Below, piece after piece: positions 19,956-33,050 of a stretch of 64,000 nt of DNA; within the stretch, counting starts at the first letter, position 1, and each line of letters begins with the position of its first letter. The notes beneath the pieces were generated by a model that did not search any database, was not told where the DNA came from, and worked only from the letters and a program-made list of their open reading frames with translations. The DNA comes from Drosophila miranda (taxonomy: Eukaryota > Arthropoda > Insecta > Diptera > Drosophilidae). The DNA is taken from positions 4,898,001 through 4,962,000 of the forward strand of contig NC_046677.1 of the NCBI RefSeq assembly GCF_003369915.1, in the 5' to 3' direction. Position numbers and translations under genes: made by a program.

Positions 19956-22360
19956 TGAAATTTTCCGTGAATTAAATCCCTGTTAGTTTTTCAGTTTATC
20001 TCTCGGATTTAACAACGTTTTTTTTTCAGTTTTCGATGTTACAATAAAAAGATTTCCTTTTCAGCGATGATATGAAGACGATGCTGCGATGCTAAAAAAT
20101 TTAAGGAGGTGTAGATTTAGCTGCTTCCGCTCTCTCTCTCTCTCTCTCTCCTTCTTTCGCTCTCATAGATTGACGACCGGAGTGAGAGACCGGACAGACG
20201 TTGTGTTGGCCCGCTGTTGCTGCTGCTGCTGCCGCTATATATCCTATATCCAGCCGATCTTCTGATCCGCTGATATGATCCACACACACAAGTTATCGAC
20301 GCGTCGACACTTCTGAAGAGACAGACCGGTGACCGGTGTTCACTCAGGCTATCACCGCCTTGCTTGAGGTTTGATTACCTACAAACGAAAGAATGAAAAA
20401 GAATTCTTTAGTAAGCATCAAATACAGCAAAAGCTGGTCCCCAGAAAAATCTGGTTTAAATCGCCCAAAGCTGCACCCTTACTGGTTGGAGCAATACTCT
20501 CGTATTATTCCCATTAATTGAAGACGAAAAAGCAATTTAGTTCAATTACACGCAATGGAATAATTGAGGAGCGACTCTGTAGAGACTCTATACTCTTGCA
20601 AAATATCTCTGGAACACGCGCGCTCTGCCATTCTTCCTCCATTATCCATTCTGTTCAGTTCTTACAGGCGGGAGGCGGTGGCAGCGGCATTGGCAGTGGC
20701 AGCGGCAAGAGCAATAAATTGGCTATAAAGGTCAACCGCACTTAATTCCCTGTTAAAGCCAGTTGACCTTAGTCTTTCCAAAGAACCACCCACCCACGGC
20801 ACACGCACTGCCCGAAGGCTACTCTGTTCCTTGAGCCAATTAATTTTCCATCAGAAGTGGAAATTTCTGGATCATGGGCTCTATAGGAAACTTAAACTTA
20901 CTTTTTATTTGTGCTGTGCCTGGCAGTATTCTGCACTGTCTAGATGAAACTCCATAGATGTGGGAACAGGTCTAACCAACTGCAAAGGCAAAAGATGATG
21001 GAATGTTTATATTAAAATTGTGTTTAAGGAGATATCTAAGGGTACTGAAGATAGTTATATATAGGCTTTCAATGAAGGAATACTTAAGGTACTGCTTAGG
21101 TTTTAATGAAGGTCTGACCTTAAAACCAATCGGTTTTACATCCTCAAAATGGGTTCGGCTACTCGCAAGAGACTGATATTCGTATCATAGGAAATAATAT
21201 AGTATTTCAAAGCTTAATCAGCTATGGGTGATCGATCAGGCTTTTTTCTCAATTTAATTATAGACCATTTTTGCGAAAGAAAGGAAACTTCAAGTCTAGT
21301 ACAATTCCCGCTCAGAAAATGCAATCTAGTAGATATTTAATACCACCATAAATAATCTCCAAACCATAATATTTATCATAGCCCATGAGGAAAAAAACAG
21401 CTATCATATTCTAAAAGTTTTATAAATAGTCCGTTCCGTGTCAATTTCTTTTAAGGAATATAATATTCCCGGTGTATACTTTCTTCATATTTCTGTGAAT
21501 TTTAATAAGTAGGTCGTTGGCTGTCGTAAAAGAAAATCTTTTTGAACAAATATATTCCCTAAAAGCGAACCGAGACAAAGCCAAAGTCAACGAAAATGTC
21601 GTGTCCGTTCCACAAAAGATTTACATTATTTAAATGTGTTTTTGTTCTTGAAAAACATATGTATAAAAATGGTCCACAAAAATGAAGACCGAACACTGTG
21701 CCTGTATGAGTGGATGGATATATATAAAACATTTGATAATTCTTCGAGCAAATATTGAACTTTTTTTATAGGTGGGATGTCTGGCTGCTAGCCGTTTTGT
21801 TTATTTTGGTATTAGACAAACAATTCCATTGAATTTTTTGGCCTCAAGCAAGAATTGTTACCAGGGAAAATACTTGCGAATGGAAACCATTATAGATTAC
21901 TTATCGAATCGGTTCTTAGACGCGTGGAACTAATTAACACATTTCTTTTAGCCAGCCAGCCAGCAACAGCACCTTTCGATTGTTGATACAATTGCAAACC
22001 AAAAACCAAAAAACTACTTTCACTTGTTAGCATATGACTATACACCTCAGATACACCTCATGACACGATAAACAACAGACAGAAACAGATTGGAAGACTT
22101 TTGTTGATGGTGCCATTTATTTTGGCATCCTCTCTTGCCTGCCTGCCTGCCTGCTTGATTCCTTCTTACTTTCGTGACTTATGCAATGAGCGAACCGAGA
22201 GTATTTTTTGTGTTTTTGCGTCTTGGCGAAAATGAAAAAATCACACAGACTACGTCCGTACATATATTTGTATATGATTATATATAGGTACTGCCCGATT
22301 GTTGAAGGGGGGGGCTGGCTTATGACGACACTTCAGAAATTAGTTGCGATTTTACCGTAG
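19956..22360. other. Upstream region of PRL-1 copy 2, no gene seen
   Basis: Unique sequence with a (CT)n/GAGA tract at about 20130-20151 and a CTG run near 20215-20232. Nothing convincing is coded. If PRL-1 uses distant 5' exons, this is its first intron. Confidence 0.5.
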
Positions 22361-22367
22361 ATCGCCA

Positions 22368-22845
22368 GAGATGCGGCGCGATAGTATCTCGATTAGATAT
22401 CGACAGGTGTCAATTCTGAGTCGCTGATCGATTACCACACTGAGCAGATTACAGTTAAAGCTGCGCGATATGCACTGTTTCATTGCTATCGACTGAGTGA
22501 AGGGCGCCAATCGCCGACGCGGCCTGTACTTCCAGAATCGCTCTCTCTCTGGGCTAGTGGAGACTTACTCTAAGCACTTCTTAAACGAGACACTGCAGCT
22601 GTTTGATATTACCTTTAATCGCCCGTAATGCGGCGTGAGAGGATCTCGATTAGATATCGACAGGTGTCAATTCTAAGACGTTGATCGATTGCAACACTGA
22701 GGAGCAGACTTCTGAAGCTCCACGATGAGCACTGTTTCATGTTTTTCTGTCGAATGCTGCGAGAGGGAGCTTCCACACGTCGACAGGCCGCCCAAAAGCG
22801 GGTCCGTGTCCGGGTTCGGCCAAGTGGAGACTTACTTTCAGCAAG
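22368..22845 (-). repeat. Two tandem copies of a ~260 bp promoter/5'-exon-like unit
   Basis: Bases 22386-22417 and 22643-22674 are an identical 32 bp stretch (ATCTCGATTAGATATCGACA and onward). Similarity continues at lower identity to AGTGGAGACTTACT at 22556 and 22823. Read on the minus strand, each unit contains a GTAAGT splice donor (22568-22563 and 22835-22830). GAGA tracts lie at about 22540-22550 and 22949-22979. I read these as duplicated alternative 5' exons of a minus-strand gene, most simply PRL-1; that part is inference. Confidence 0.5.
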
Positions 22846-25800
22846 AGAGCACAAAACATACACCAGGAGAGAGCAGTGGAGAGCGAGTGAAACGTTACGA
22901 CTGTCAGTTGTTCAATGACGCACATTTCTACACTCAATTGACGCGAAGAGAGCAAGCTCTCGCTCTCTCCAAGCACCTACTTCGTCCCCCTACCGTTCGC
23001 TCTCACTCTAGAGGCGCCTACCGCTCTGCTGCCGTTCTGCAGCTCCCTCCCCTTGCCCAGGGGGCCATGCGAATATACAGATTTTACAGTCTGGTGAATA
23101 TTTAAAGCGCTTTAAAGGCGGCTGTCGAATAAATACATATCTACTGCGGAAAGCACACATACAAAATGGTCTTATGACATATAGCCCACCCTTGAAACCC
23201 CTCTATCCCCCTCCCCCTGTAAACACTTTCATTTATTGCCAATTTAATTGTTTCATTATCGCTTTCGACGGCTGTAAATGGATAAATATACTCGTATAAA
23301 ACAGGAAAAAGTAATGTGGAAACTGTGGAACGCACTGGCAGGCGCGTGGGAATTATGTTAAAAGTTTTTTGGGGCGTGCACCAGGGAAATACATAGCCTT
23401 GAAAATGCCAAGTTTTTTGAAGAACCCTTTTTATTATGATGTGTGGGAGTTGGGGATTGGATATATAATTAATACAACCTACTAGCGCCTAATCTACAGC
23501 CTAGTTCCCAATGCCTAAGGTCAAGGTTGGGAAACTGATGGCCTTTTAAAGGCGAATTTTTATGCCCAAACACAGGCCAGACTCTGATTATCCCACCTGT
23601 ACTCCCATCACCATTTAATAGCACACACCACAGGGGCTTTCAAGCGCTTCTCAGTGGAAGAGTGGCCTGCTGTGCCATCGAGTGGGGTCTCTGCACCAGA
23701 TTAAAGCTTCCTGCCTTCGGAAGGACGTTGTACAAAATATTATAATTAAAAGCCACATAAAAGAAAGTTATATTTTATCAATATAACTTTGGGCCTGAAG
23801 GCCAGGGCGTTTATTTAAGGGCCGTAAACAAAGTCATAATGAGGTTTAATCAAGGCTAAGGCTGTGGCTTACACGCGTAAACGTGTAACCTAATATGGAA
23901 ATGGTCTTAAGGTTCGTAGCACTGAAACCTGTTAGACCCTCCATAGAGATCTGGGCAAATGCCAATGACGTCAGTGGAACCACAAATAACGTTTCTATTA
24001 CTATAGAAATTAGCTACACTTGAGTGCACATTCCCTCACTCAGACATAAACAGAAAGCATATTGCTCCACAGTATATATGGACCCTATATGTACATATAA
24101 TCATTGAAAAGTTGCGAAACTATTCATTTACTGAAACTTTAAATAGAGGTTTACCGATGGCCATGTAATCCTATCTAATCATCAGTCATTATCTATTAGG
24201 TATCTATCTATTACAAAATTTGCAACTGAATTTAATATAAAAAGCTGTGAACAGTGCAAATTAATTCGAGAGTTTATATCTTTATTAAGGATTAGTCCTC
24301 ATTTCGCGATATGGTGAGGCGCAACCAACTTAACTGCGTACAAAAAACAGGTGGCAGCAGCAAAATCAGCTGTTCAGTTGGTTAAAGCCAGAACAGTCAG
24401 AAAAACTAACTTTAAAAACAACAAAGAGGTGGAAAATAAAACGTTTGAAGTACTTCCGAACAAATGGAGCTTCTTGAAGGAAAAACCTCTTAAGAAAGTA
24501 AGTGTTATCCCCATCTGGCAGCGCATTTCGTGAAATCAATCGTATAATCATGGCAATCATCATTCAAAAGCAACATCATAAGGGTTGCTGTACAACATTG
24601 GAATTTCTTATTGCAAATTCCATTGCAGAACTCAAGAAACTATTTGGACAAGACCCCTTTTCCCCCATATATTTGACATTTATTAAAAGTTTTAAATACA
24701 GTTTTTTTTGCACTTTGGCTAACAGCTGTCTTTGTGGCCAGGGATAAAAGTTTATTGGACTCTCCGCACAGGCAACAGTCAATGGCATTTCGAAAGACAA
24801 AGAACTTCCCGAACAGGAACCCAAAAAACGTCTTCACAAAAAAAAAATGTGAAGAGGGATACAAACCATAAAAAAAAGGGAATTGAATTTCGGGGTCTGT
24901 GTCTCTCCGTCTCGGGTCTCCCGTCTGGTATCTGGGGTTCAAAGTACTGCAAAATTCTGTCTATCTTTTTTTTTTGTATATGTACGTGCAACAGCTTTCG
25001 CTTTCAATTTTTCCCAGACTCAACACAATACCTCCTCCCTGGAATTGCAGCCGGACACATCTATATCATGTCTATTGACGTGGTTTATTCATAAACAAAT
25101 CGGAAAGTATGAAAGTGCGCGCAAGTAATTTGATGTCCCAAAACCAGAGGCTGAACCAAAGTCTAGACACTAGAGAAGAGGTGTCGATTAGCGCGGGAGA
25201 GACAGACGCACCCGGACAGCCGCCCAGACATTATATAAACAGAGAGTGAGAGATATGGAAATGCCTGGGAAATGTCTATTGTTATTACGAGTGCATTAGT
25301 GTGCAATTCAATTCGATGGGAACAGATGTTCTCTAAGAGTCAAACGATGTTTAAGGCTGGGGCTTTCTCCACTTATTGCACAACCTTTAAAAATCCCTTA
25401 AATATTCTTTCTATATTTAAAGAACATTTTAAGTAAGATCTATTCATAGTCAAGGCTTTCCATCTATTAATATTCTCCTATTTGTGTATCTTCTTTGAAT
25501 TATTTCCCCCACAAAACATTAACCTTAAGGTTTAATTTTACCTCCAGCCACAGCTTTAAGAGCAGCCACCATTAAGCTGTCTATCGGCATAGTCAAGGCT
25601 TCTCTCTGTTTCAGCCAACTTAATCAAACAGAAGACACGTTAAGAACACAGACAGAAATTCAGGGCAGAGTGAAGGAAAACAAACAGAACCCGAAAGCAA
25701 GAAAAAGCCGAAACGAGCCGCAAATGGGGCCTCTGTTGGGAATTATTGATTTTCTGCGACAAATTGCAAAGGGAGGGGTAGCGCTGTTCCTCTCTTTGGG

Positions 25801-26763
25801 GGAAACCTATTTCGCCATAATGGAAATTTGAATTTCTAAAGGAAACTCTTGCATCAATTGGGAGGGGGACAGCAGCAGAAGCAGGCGCTGGTAGGATCTA
25901 GAGAGTTTCCGAGTGGAAAAATCGGAGGAAACCTAACAATCTGTCAGTTGCCAAGTGGCCCGTCCGTTCGTAATAATTTGTATGACGCGTGTTCTGCTGT
26001 TGCTACTGACGGCTTCTTATGCGTCATTCCGTCCAGAGCCTTTATCGCTTTGACGTACTTCCAAGGCTCAGTTCTGTTCGGTTGGGTTGGAGTGTTGCCC
26101 TCCCCATAGCGATAGGGATTGCAAGTGTGGGCTGAGAGACAGCTGCCCTCCGTTCTGATGTTTGTCTTAATGATAAATAATCAACTTGTTATTGCAATTA
26201 TCGGAATGCATGTCCTCTGTCACTTGGCTGCCTCTGCCTCACAAATTGCATGTCTTTCAAGGTTAGCTCTTGTCGAAAAATCACATTGTTGCAATTTCTT
26301 TCAATTATACCTGGTACTCAGAAGGGTTCCAGAGGGTATATTGTGTTTGTGGGGAGGTATGTGATAGAAAAAAGGAGAAGGAAGAGATGCTGACTCGTTT
26401 ATCCCTGACTTCACTATAGAAAATGTTCCCATAAGCGAAAGGACTCATTATAGTGAATTTATATCAAGCTGTGGCATTAGTGGCAAAAGTATTATCTACC
26501 TAAATAAATAGTATAAATTATTACAATGACATTTTTGAATCGAAATATTGCCTCATTAAAAAGTTTATTCTTTGGCTAAATAAATCCTATGGATTAGTAC
26601 AGGGTATCCCACAATCAACTACTGTGGAAATCCTCGACTTCTTCCTTCTTTTTACTCTCTCCTCCTGCTTCTTTTTGCCTTCTTCCACGTGCCTTTTATT
26701 GTGCTTTTTGCCTTTAAGCGCAAGGGCAAGCCAAAACTATTGCGGGAACAACAAAAGCAAAAA

Positions 26764-26799
<36 letters not shown>

Positions 26800-29700
26800 T
26801 ATTTATTGTACTATATATAGAAACCAGAAACTGTTGTTGCTTATCGCGCGGGGGCGGGCTGTAATGGGGCATGGGGCGCGGTCGGTGGAAACATCTTCCC
26901 CCATTCCCAACCATTTTCTATTCATTCTCGACCCCCCACTGACGTTTGTGAATTGTATTGCATGTTTTTGTCGTTCTGTCGTTTGGTTTTCCATCTATTT
27001 ATAGCAATGACATGTGGAAATGGTGAAATTTTCTGCACATAAGCCACCGAAACGTGACAACAGTAAACAAATGCAGTAGGAGGGTGTGAAAGGGAGAATG
27101 CGTCTTGCCGGAGATAACTGGGGCCTCAATTAGCAGGTGATTATGAATATAACGGGCACTTCTACAGTGAAACGAGGCAATCCCAGAGTTTGGGGAACCA
27201 AGATTTAACGTGTGGATTATGTCGATGCCAAGAAATGTTCGGTTTTGGGCACATGAAAAGATTCATTTGATCAAATAATAATAATAATAAATAATAAAAA
27301 TAATTTATTTCATCAACCGAAAAACAAATGGCCAACAAATGATTCATTTTAATGATCATAAAAGCCTTTTCATAAGTCATTCCACATTCAATTGATCTCC
27401 CTGCGCGAGTATGCGTGTACTATGTAGTATTCACGAATTATGCGAATGTGCATGAGAGAATATGGAACGTTCAAAAACTGGCATAAAGCAGACGAACCCA
27501 GAAAAAACGGCAATCGCAAGGCAGCCAAAAGAAAGAGTGAGTGGAAAATAATATGGAGGGGGGGAATCGGATCCACTGTGTGCACACACACATGCATGGG
27601 TACATACATACACTGCCTTATCTCTATCTATCTTTGCATACCCTTGGATAGGAACGGACTATATCAATGTTGTTCAAAAGTTTGTCATCCACCGAAGAGC
27701 GAGCAAATGCATGCAATTGGGTGTGTGTGTGTGTGTGTGAGATAAGAGTGCGCCTTAACATTCTGTTAAAGGCACTGCTATTGAGGTACATTTTTAAGCG
27801 CTCTGTTAAGTAATGCATTTCTGTCTTCCTATTTGCGGTAAAGGGGTATGTTATAGTCGATAAATCATACTTAATGGTTTCATACGGTTTTCATACCCTT
27901 CCTCAGAGTATATTCATATTTCCCAGGTGTCTGCATTGAGTAAAAATTAAGAATTTTCTACAATAAAAAGTAAACGAATTGTGGCCTATGTTTTTTCATA
28001 GATTATACAAATCGTATAAAAATCAGACTACTATATCATATATCTAGGGTATGCAACACTTCGACTTCGGAAACATTTTCTTGTTCCTAATTTTCGGCTG
28101 TGTACCGTGGGGGGAGGGTTGGGGACGGGGCACATTATATACGATACATTTCGTTCGTCCCAACATTTCTCCCATGTTTGACATGATTTCATTTTTGTGT
28201 GTTCCTTTTTCTTTATCAAGAATAAATAATAAGAGAAAATCAACAACTAAATTGTATAAAATACACACAGATTTCATTTGTATGGGTAGAAAATATCATT
28301 GAACTTTTTCAAGGACAGAACCAGAAAGAACAGGGAGAATCAAACCAGAACGGAAGCCAACAAGAGAACAGAATAAAGAGAAATCAACATTTTGTGTGGT
28401 GGGATTTTTTAAAAAGCGATTTTAACTGTTTTTTGTACTTGTTTTTCAATTGAAATTCTGGTTCCACGCCTTCTCCCTTTTCAATGGGAAGTCGATTACC
28501 ATTGACGCAAATGAATGGGGAAGTAGGTTCGGTCCGGTGCGGTACCCTGATATGATATATCTATACGACGAATCGCGTCAAATCGATTAGCAACCGAGCA
28601 TTATTGCGATAAATACAATGACAGAATGCGACAAAAATGTGAGATAAAAGCGAAAAGGCACTTGCAAAATCAAATACGATTACTCCTACCCACCAATCTC
28701 TGTTGAATAACCGATGATAAAAAAGAATTAAACTCTTTCGACTGGAATAAAATGTAGACTGATTTGGTTTGCGGGCTGAAAGCGTATCTCCGGCTGACTT
28801 GTTGGCTCTCTTCATTTTGAGATATGATAAATCTATTTGAAAAAGTCTTCCCAAAGATTAGATAGATATTTTCGTACGTGCCCGAATGACGTAGGCAGGC
28901 ATTGAAAGTTGCCAAAAACAAGAAAGTTAATCAAAATCAAAATCAAAAGGAGTGTCTTCGTGCAAAAGTAGATCTGGGGCAGGTCTGTCCTACTTCCTAC
29001 TACTTTTGCTGCTGAAACTGGGTCAACTCTTACTGCTGTCCTACATTTGACTGTGAAATGCGGAAATTCCTGAGCTCCCGGGTCAATGAAAGTAAAAGGA
29101 GTTTCATTAATAAATAAATTTAAGCCACAATTTGAAATACTGAAGTATTTCTGATTTTGCACAGCACGCACGCACACTAACACAGCACACAACAGTGCAC
29201 TCATACACTCGAATGGCTTTAGGTGGGAAAAAATCACTAAATTTGACATTATTACTGCACAAAACCCCAATAAAAATGTAATTTCCTTTCCAACATTAAT
29301 TCACACACAATAATTCTCATAAATTATGTGATAAATGCTGTATTTTTGGCCATAAATAACCAGAAATTAACAAAAGCCCACACACGTGCAAATTCGCATA
29401 AGCAGCGATATACATACATGCATACATATACACTGCTGCCTTGAGCATGTGTATGCGTATGCCTTCAGGCTTATCGTTTTGTATATTCTCTTTTTAAAAT
29501 TATAAAAATATATTTTGATGGTTTCTATTTTACACCCACACACGCACCCACATGCATATACACTTACCACAATTGCCATACACATTTGAGTATAACTTTT
29601 GGAGCTTTTTCGTTGCTTTTTTGGGTGCACGAGAAAATTGAATTCACGCACACTCACACAGCACAATACACGGGCGTACACACTCAGGCAGAGACTATTC

Positions 29701-30138
29701 TCACAGACACACGAATTCCACGAATGCAATTGGCTTCTGTGTCTAGGCAGAATCCCAGCTTTTATTGTATTTTAAAACTTTACAACTCAGTTTATAAGTG
29801 TTTTATATTTAATGTAATTGGCAATTGATTGCTGTTGGGCGACATTAACACAGTATTCAGCTACTGCCGTGGTCAAAAAGGGCTTAACCTCAAATTTCTT
29901 TGGTGGCACACAGACGTACACACACACACACTCACGCACAGATGGGCGAGACACAGCGCGAGGCGAATATCAATTGGAACAACAGACGTTGTTGGTGTGA
30001 AATCACTGAAGGCTAAAACGACCACCTTTGATTTTCTGGCTAAGTCAAGCACTTGGTATTATACAATTAATATGGATTTCGTAGGATTTTTAATTGAAGA
30101 CTAACTAGAGTTGCTGTTGCTGATAGCGGCTATCGACT
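22846..30138. other. Long non-coding stretch with simple repeats
   Basis: No gene supported. It holds GAGA-type sequence at 22949-22979 (possible promoter), a (CA)n run at 26764-26796, a (GT)n run at 27720-27739, AAT-rich sequence near 27280 and CA-rich stretches near 29160 and 29640. The ORFs in this interval are short, lie on both strands and lack domain signatures. Confidence 0.5.
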
Positions 30139-30146
30139 TATCGATA
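30139..30146. promoter_or_regulatory. DRE motif TATCGATA
   Basis: A perfect palindromic DNA-replication-related element, a common housekeeping promoter motif in flies, lies eight bases outside the left inverted repeat. No gene start next to it could be recognised. Confidence 0.5.
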
Positions 30147-30153
30147 AAATATT

Positions 30154-31780
30154 CCGTCCGACCCTCAGAAATATACCAAAATATACCGTCTGATTTGAAA
30201 AATATACCGTAAATATACTGACAAATTCAAGTTCCTTCTTTAAAAATGAAATTTAATAACTTGATGAAATTGATGAAAATATTATTATATACTGATATAC
30301 TTAATTTCGGCGTCAAATTATACAGAAATACCGTAAATGGTCACCCAGAATCGATAGTACGTCCTATCGGTTGCATTTTATTCACAGTCGATAGCTGGAA
30401 TATGGGTATTCCAAAAACTGACCAAACTGTTGTAGATTTATTCATATATCATTCATATTGTTAAAAAGTGATCAGGACTGGGCCGTATATGGCCATCAAT
30501 TTCAATATGGCGCGCAAATGTCGATGGTATCAATAGCCGCTTGGTGGGTGATTTATAGTGCTTAAGGAGTGCTTAAAAGTAGTTTATCTTGTAGAAAAAG
30601 TTAGTACTTAAAATTAGCATATCCTGCAGAAAATTCATCTATCAATTTAATAAAATTATGTCTTGAGGTATGGAAGTCCGCGGTTACCCTGGCGGAAATG
30701 GATGTTATAGAACTGAGAAAATATCTGTCATCCCAGACATTAATTAATGTAGAAACTAGTCTGTCTCTGTTTTAAACGATATTTGGCTATTAGTGCTCTC
30801 TTGCAGAGACCAAGAACTGGTCCTGGGATCAGGATTTATATACAAGAAACGAATCGAATGCATGAATTGGCCAAAAAAGTGCAATTTAAGACAAGGTCTT
30901 TATTAATTACGTTTGAAAGCAGCTTGGAAAACAGTATCTCTATATAATATGAACGAAATAGGGTATACAAATGCCCATACTCTGGTTGACAAGAAATGAG
31001 TCTGGAAATACCAGCAACATTAACATCACAAGACTGCGACTGATTTTTTTGTTGAACATTGTAGTTGAAACCGTGTTTTTGTCAAAATAAAAACATGCAA
31101 GTACTTAAAAGTAGTTAATCTTGAACAAAATTGATTCATCAATCATATAAAATTATCTGGGCAAAGCTGAGAGATCTATATAGCTGGGAATATTCGACGG
31201 AAGATCAAAAACGAGTATTTATTGGTGAATAACCGGTTGACAACAATGATTCCCGGCAACACTAATTTTCATACCCAGGGAAAAGGATTTTATAGAGTTG
31301 AGAAAATGTTTGCCATCCCAGGCTCCGTATCAGGATCGGATCGAGATAAATATATACAAGATACTAATAATATACATCAATATGTCTAAAACATATCGAC
31401 TTGAGAAAAGGTTTTGAAAATTACGTTTTATCTTCATATAAAATTAACGAAATAGGGTATACAAAGGTTATGCGGGCATTATGTCTTAAAATACCAGCAA
31501 TATGGCGACTGTTTTTTTTGTTGAACTATTTTGTTTAAACCTTGTTTCAGTCAAAATGCAATAAGAGCAAGTATTTAGAATAAGCCAGTTAAGTAGAAAA
31601 ATTATGCATGAATCGTATAAAATTATGTAGGCATGGCTAAATTTGCTATATAGCTGAGAATATTCCACGGAAAATTAAAAACGAGGAATATGTAAAATGG
31701 AACTTGAATTCCTCAGTATACTTACGGTATATTTTTTAAATGAGACGGTATGTTTCTGTATATTTCTGAGGGTCGGCCGG
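30154..31780. mobile_element. 1.6 kb element bounded by 82 bp inverted repeats
   Basis: The left end 30154-30235 and the right end 31699-31780 are inverted repeats matching at 73 of 82 positions without gaps. The interior has degenerate direct repeats about 480-530 bp apart: ACGAAATAGGGTATACAAA at about 30954 and 31448, GTACTTAAAAGTAGTTAATC at about 31099, with related copies near 30563 and 31571. There is no transposase frame. It could be a non-autonomous DNA element, or an inverted duplication of a promoter region: the repeats contain GGTATATTTT-like words matching Ohler motif 6. No clear target-site duplication was found. Confidence 0.6.
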
Positions 31781-31788
31781 TAGTCCGC

Positions 31789-31797
31789 GGTCACACT
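31789..31797 (+). promoter_or_regulatory. Ohler motif 1 core promoter element (GGTCACACT)
   Basis: The exact core of motif 1, bound by M1BP at TATA-less housekeeping promoters, lies 73 bases before the start codon at 31870 and just outside the right inverted repeat. Transcription probably begins near 31790-31815. Confidence 0.7.
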
Positions 31798-31869
31798 GTC
31801 CATTGTTCAAGACGCAAAAATTTCGACGAATTAAAAATATAAAAATATTCACAAAACTGCTTAGAGGGA

Positions 31870-33050
31870 ATGTCCAAACGCAAAGCCGAGGATACAAACA
31901 TCGAAATGGCATCAGGTCAAGAGAAAATCAGCCCTAAGGTACGAATAAAAATACACTTTTTGCAAACAAAAGATTTGGGGCTTTATTTTTTTCGGGTTTT
32001 TTGTAGAACAATTTTAACATTGGCCTGGCAGAGCCACTGAAAGATTATCAGAAGCTGATCGAAACGAAGGTGCAAGTTGATGAAATTGTCGACGATGAAG
32101 TCATCAAGAATAATTTCGAAGGTATAGCAGCGGCGGCGCGTGGCGTCATTTGGCAGCTGCTATTTACCGGAACGGATGGCGACGGCGGCGTCACCTCTGA
32201 GTCACAGCAGAAGGCTTCCGAACTGCTAGAGGAATACAAAGGCGATGCCACATTCTATGATCCATGGGAGTATAACAAATGGATTATCACGCTGCGGGAC
32301 GAAGTGCTGAAGAAGGAACTCCTCGACTTTTGGCGAAACACAATCGTAAAGAAGCAGCTTGGACCGTGCTGGTCGCGCGACTGTGATCTGTTTGACAGTG
32401 ACGATACGCCTCCAGTGGAGTTTTACGCCCACGCTGGATGCACGGCTCCGTTTGCGGCCAGCCTCAAGGTGCGAGCAGCCAACAATGAGCTGAGGGCATC
32501 AGAAGCCTCCGATGCAGAGTCGTCCAGGGAGGCACCCGAGGGGGAGGAGAGATCTGCAGAGCGCAGTGCCGACGATGAGGCAGCCTTCACGGGTGTATTC
32601 GATGCTGTTATAACCCGGGATCAGCCTCTCAGCGAATACCGCGACCTCATGACGCGCTTTGTGCTGACCGATGTCATTGTACCCGATGAAATTCAGCAGG
32701 CCAGTGTCAAGAAGATCGCCAAGGCCGCCCAGGATGTCATCTGGCAGATTCTGTTCGAGGGCCAGCCCTCGCAAGAGGATCAAGACAAGGCGGCCGATCT
32801 GCTGCAGGAGTATAAAACCGATTCCGGCTTCTATGGCCCCTGGGACTACAACGAGTGGATTGTTAAGCTGCGCGATGAGGTCCTGGCCAAAGAGCTGCTC
32901 GACTTTTGGCGGGAGAAGATCGTCAAGCTGGAGCTGGGTCCCTGCTGGTCCCGCGACTCGGATTTCTTTGAAAACGATGATGATGTACCCTTGGAGTTCT
33001 ACAACAAGGCTGGCTGCAAGGCGCCCTTCAATCCACCAGCCGATACCTAG
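31870..33050 (+). CDS. Two-domain protein with tandem Ku80-C-terminal-like repeats
   Basis: Exon 1 is 31870-31938, the intron 31939-32006 (GTACGA...TTGTAG) and exon 2 32007-33050; the product is 370 residues. It starts MSKRKAEDTN, a possible nuclear signal. Two homologous repeats follow at about 33-172 and 229-364, sharing VIWQ(L/I)LF, LL(E/Q)EYK, a FYxPW(E/D)YN(K/E)WI block, LRDEVLxKELLDFWR, LGPCWSRD and a final AGC(T/K)APF. The linker is Ser/Glu-rich. The pattern of an acidic helix, LRDEV and LLDFW resembles the Ku80 C-terminal domain that binds DNA-PKcs (Ku_PK_bind), but no Ku core is present. Assignment is by remembered motif similarity only; function is unknown. A motif-1 promoter suggests broad expression. 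Confidence 0.85.

Noticed and set aside
24351-24533. Plus-strand ORF of 60 codons with basic, protein-like composition
   Set aside because: No ATG start and no family; an apparent GTAAGT donor at its end is not matched by a convincing next exon. Possibly an old fragment.
28833-29270. Minus-strand ORF of 145 codons
   Set aside because: No domain, poor codon use and no splice partners; its length is unremarkable for this much sequence.
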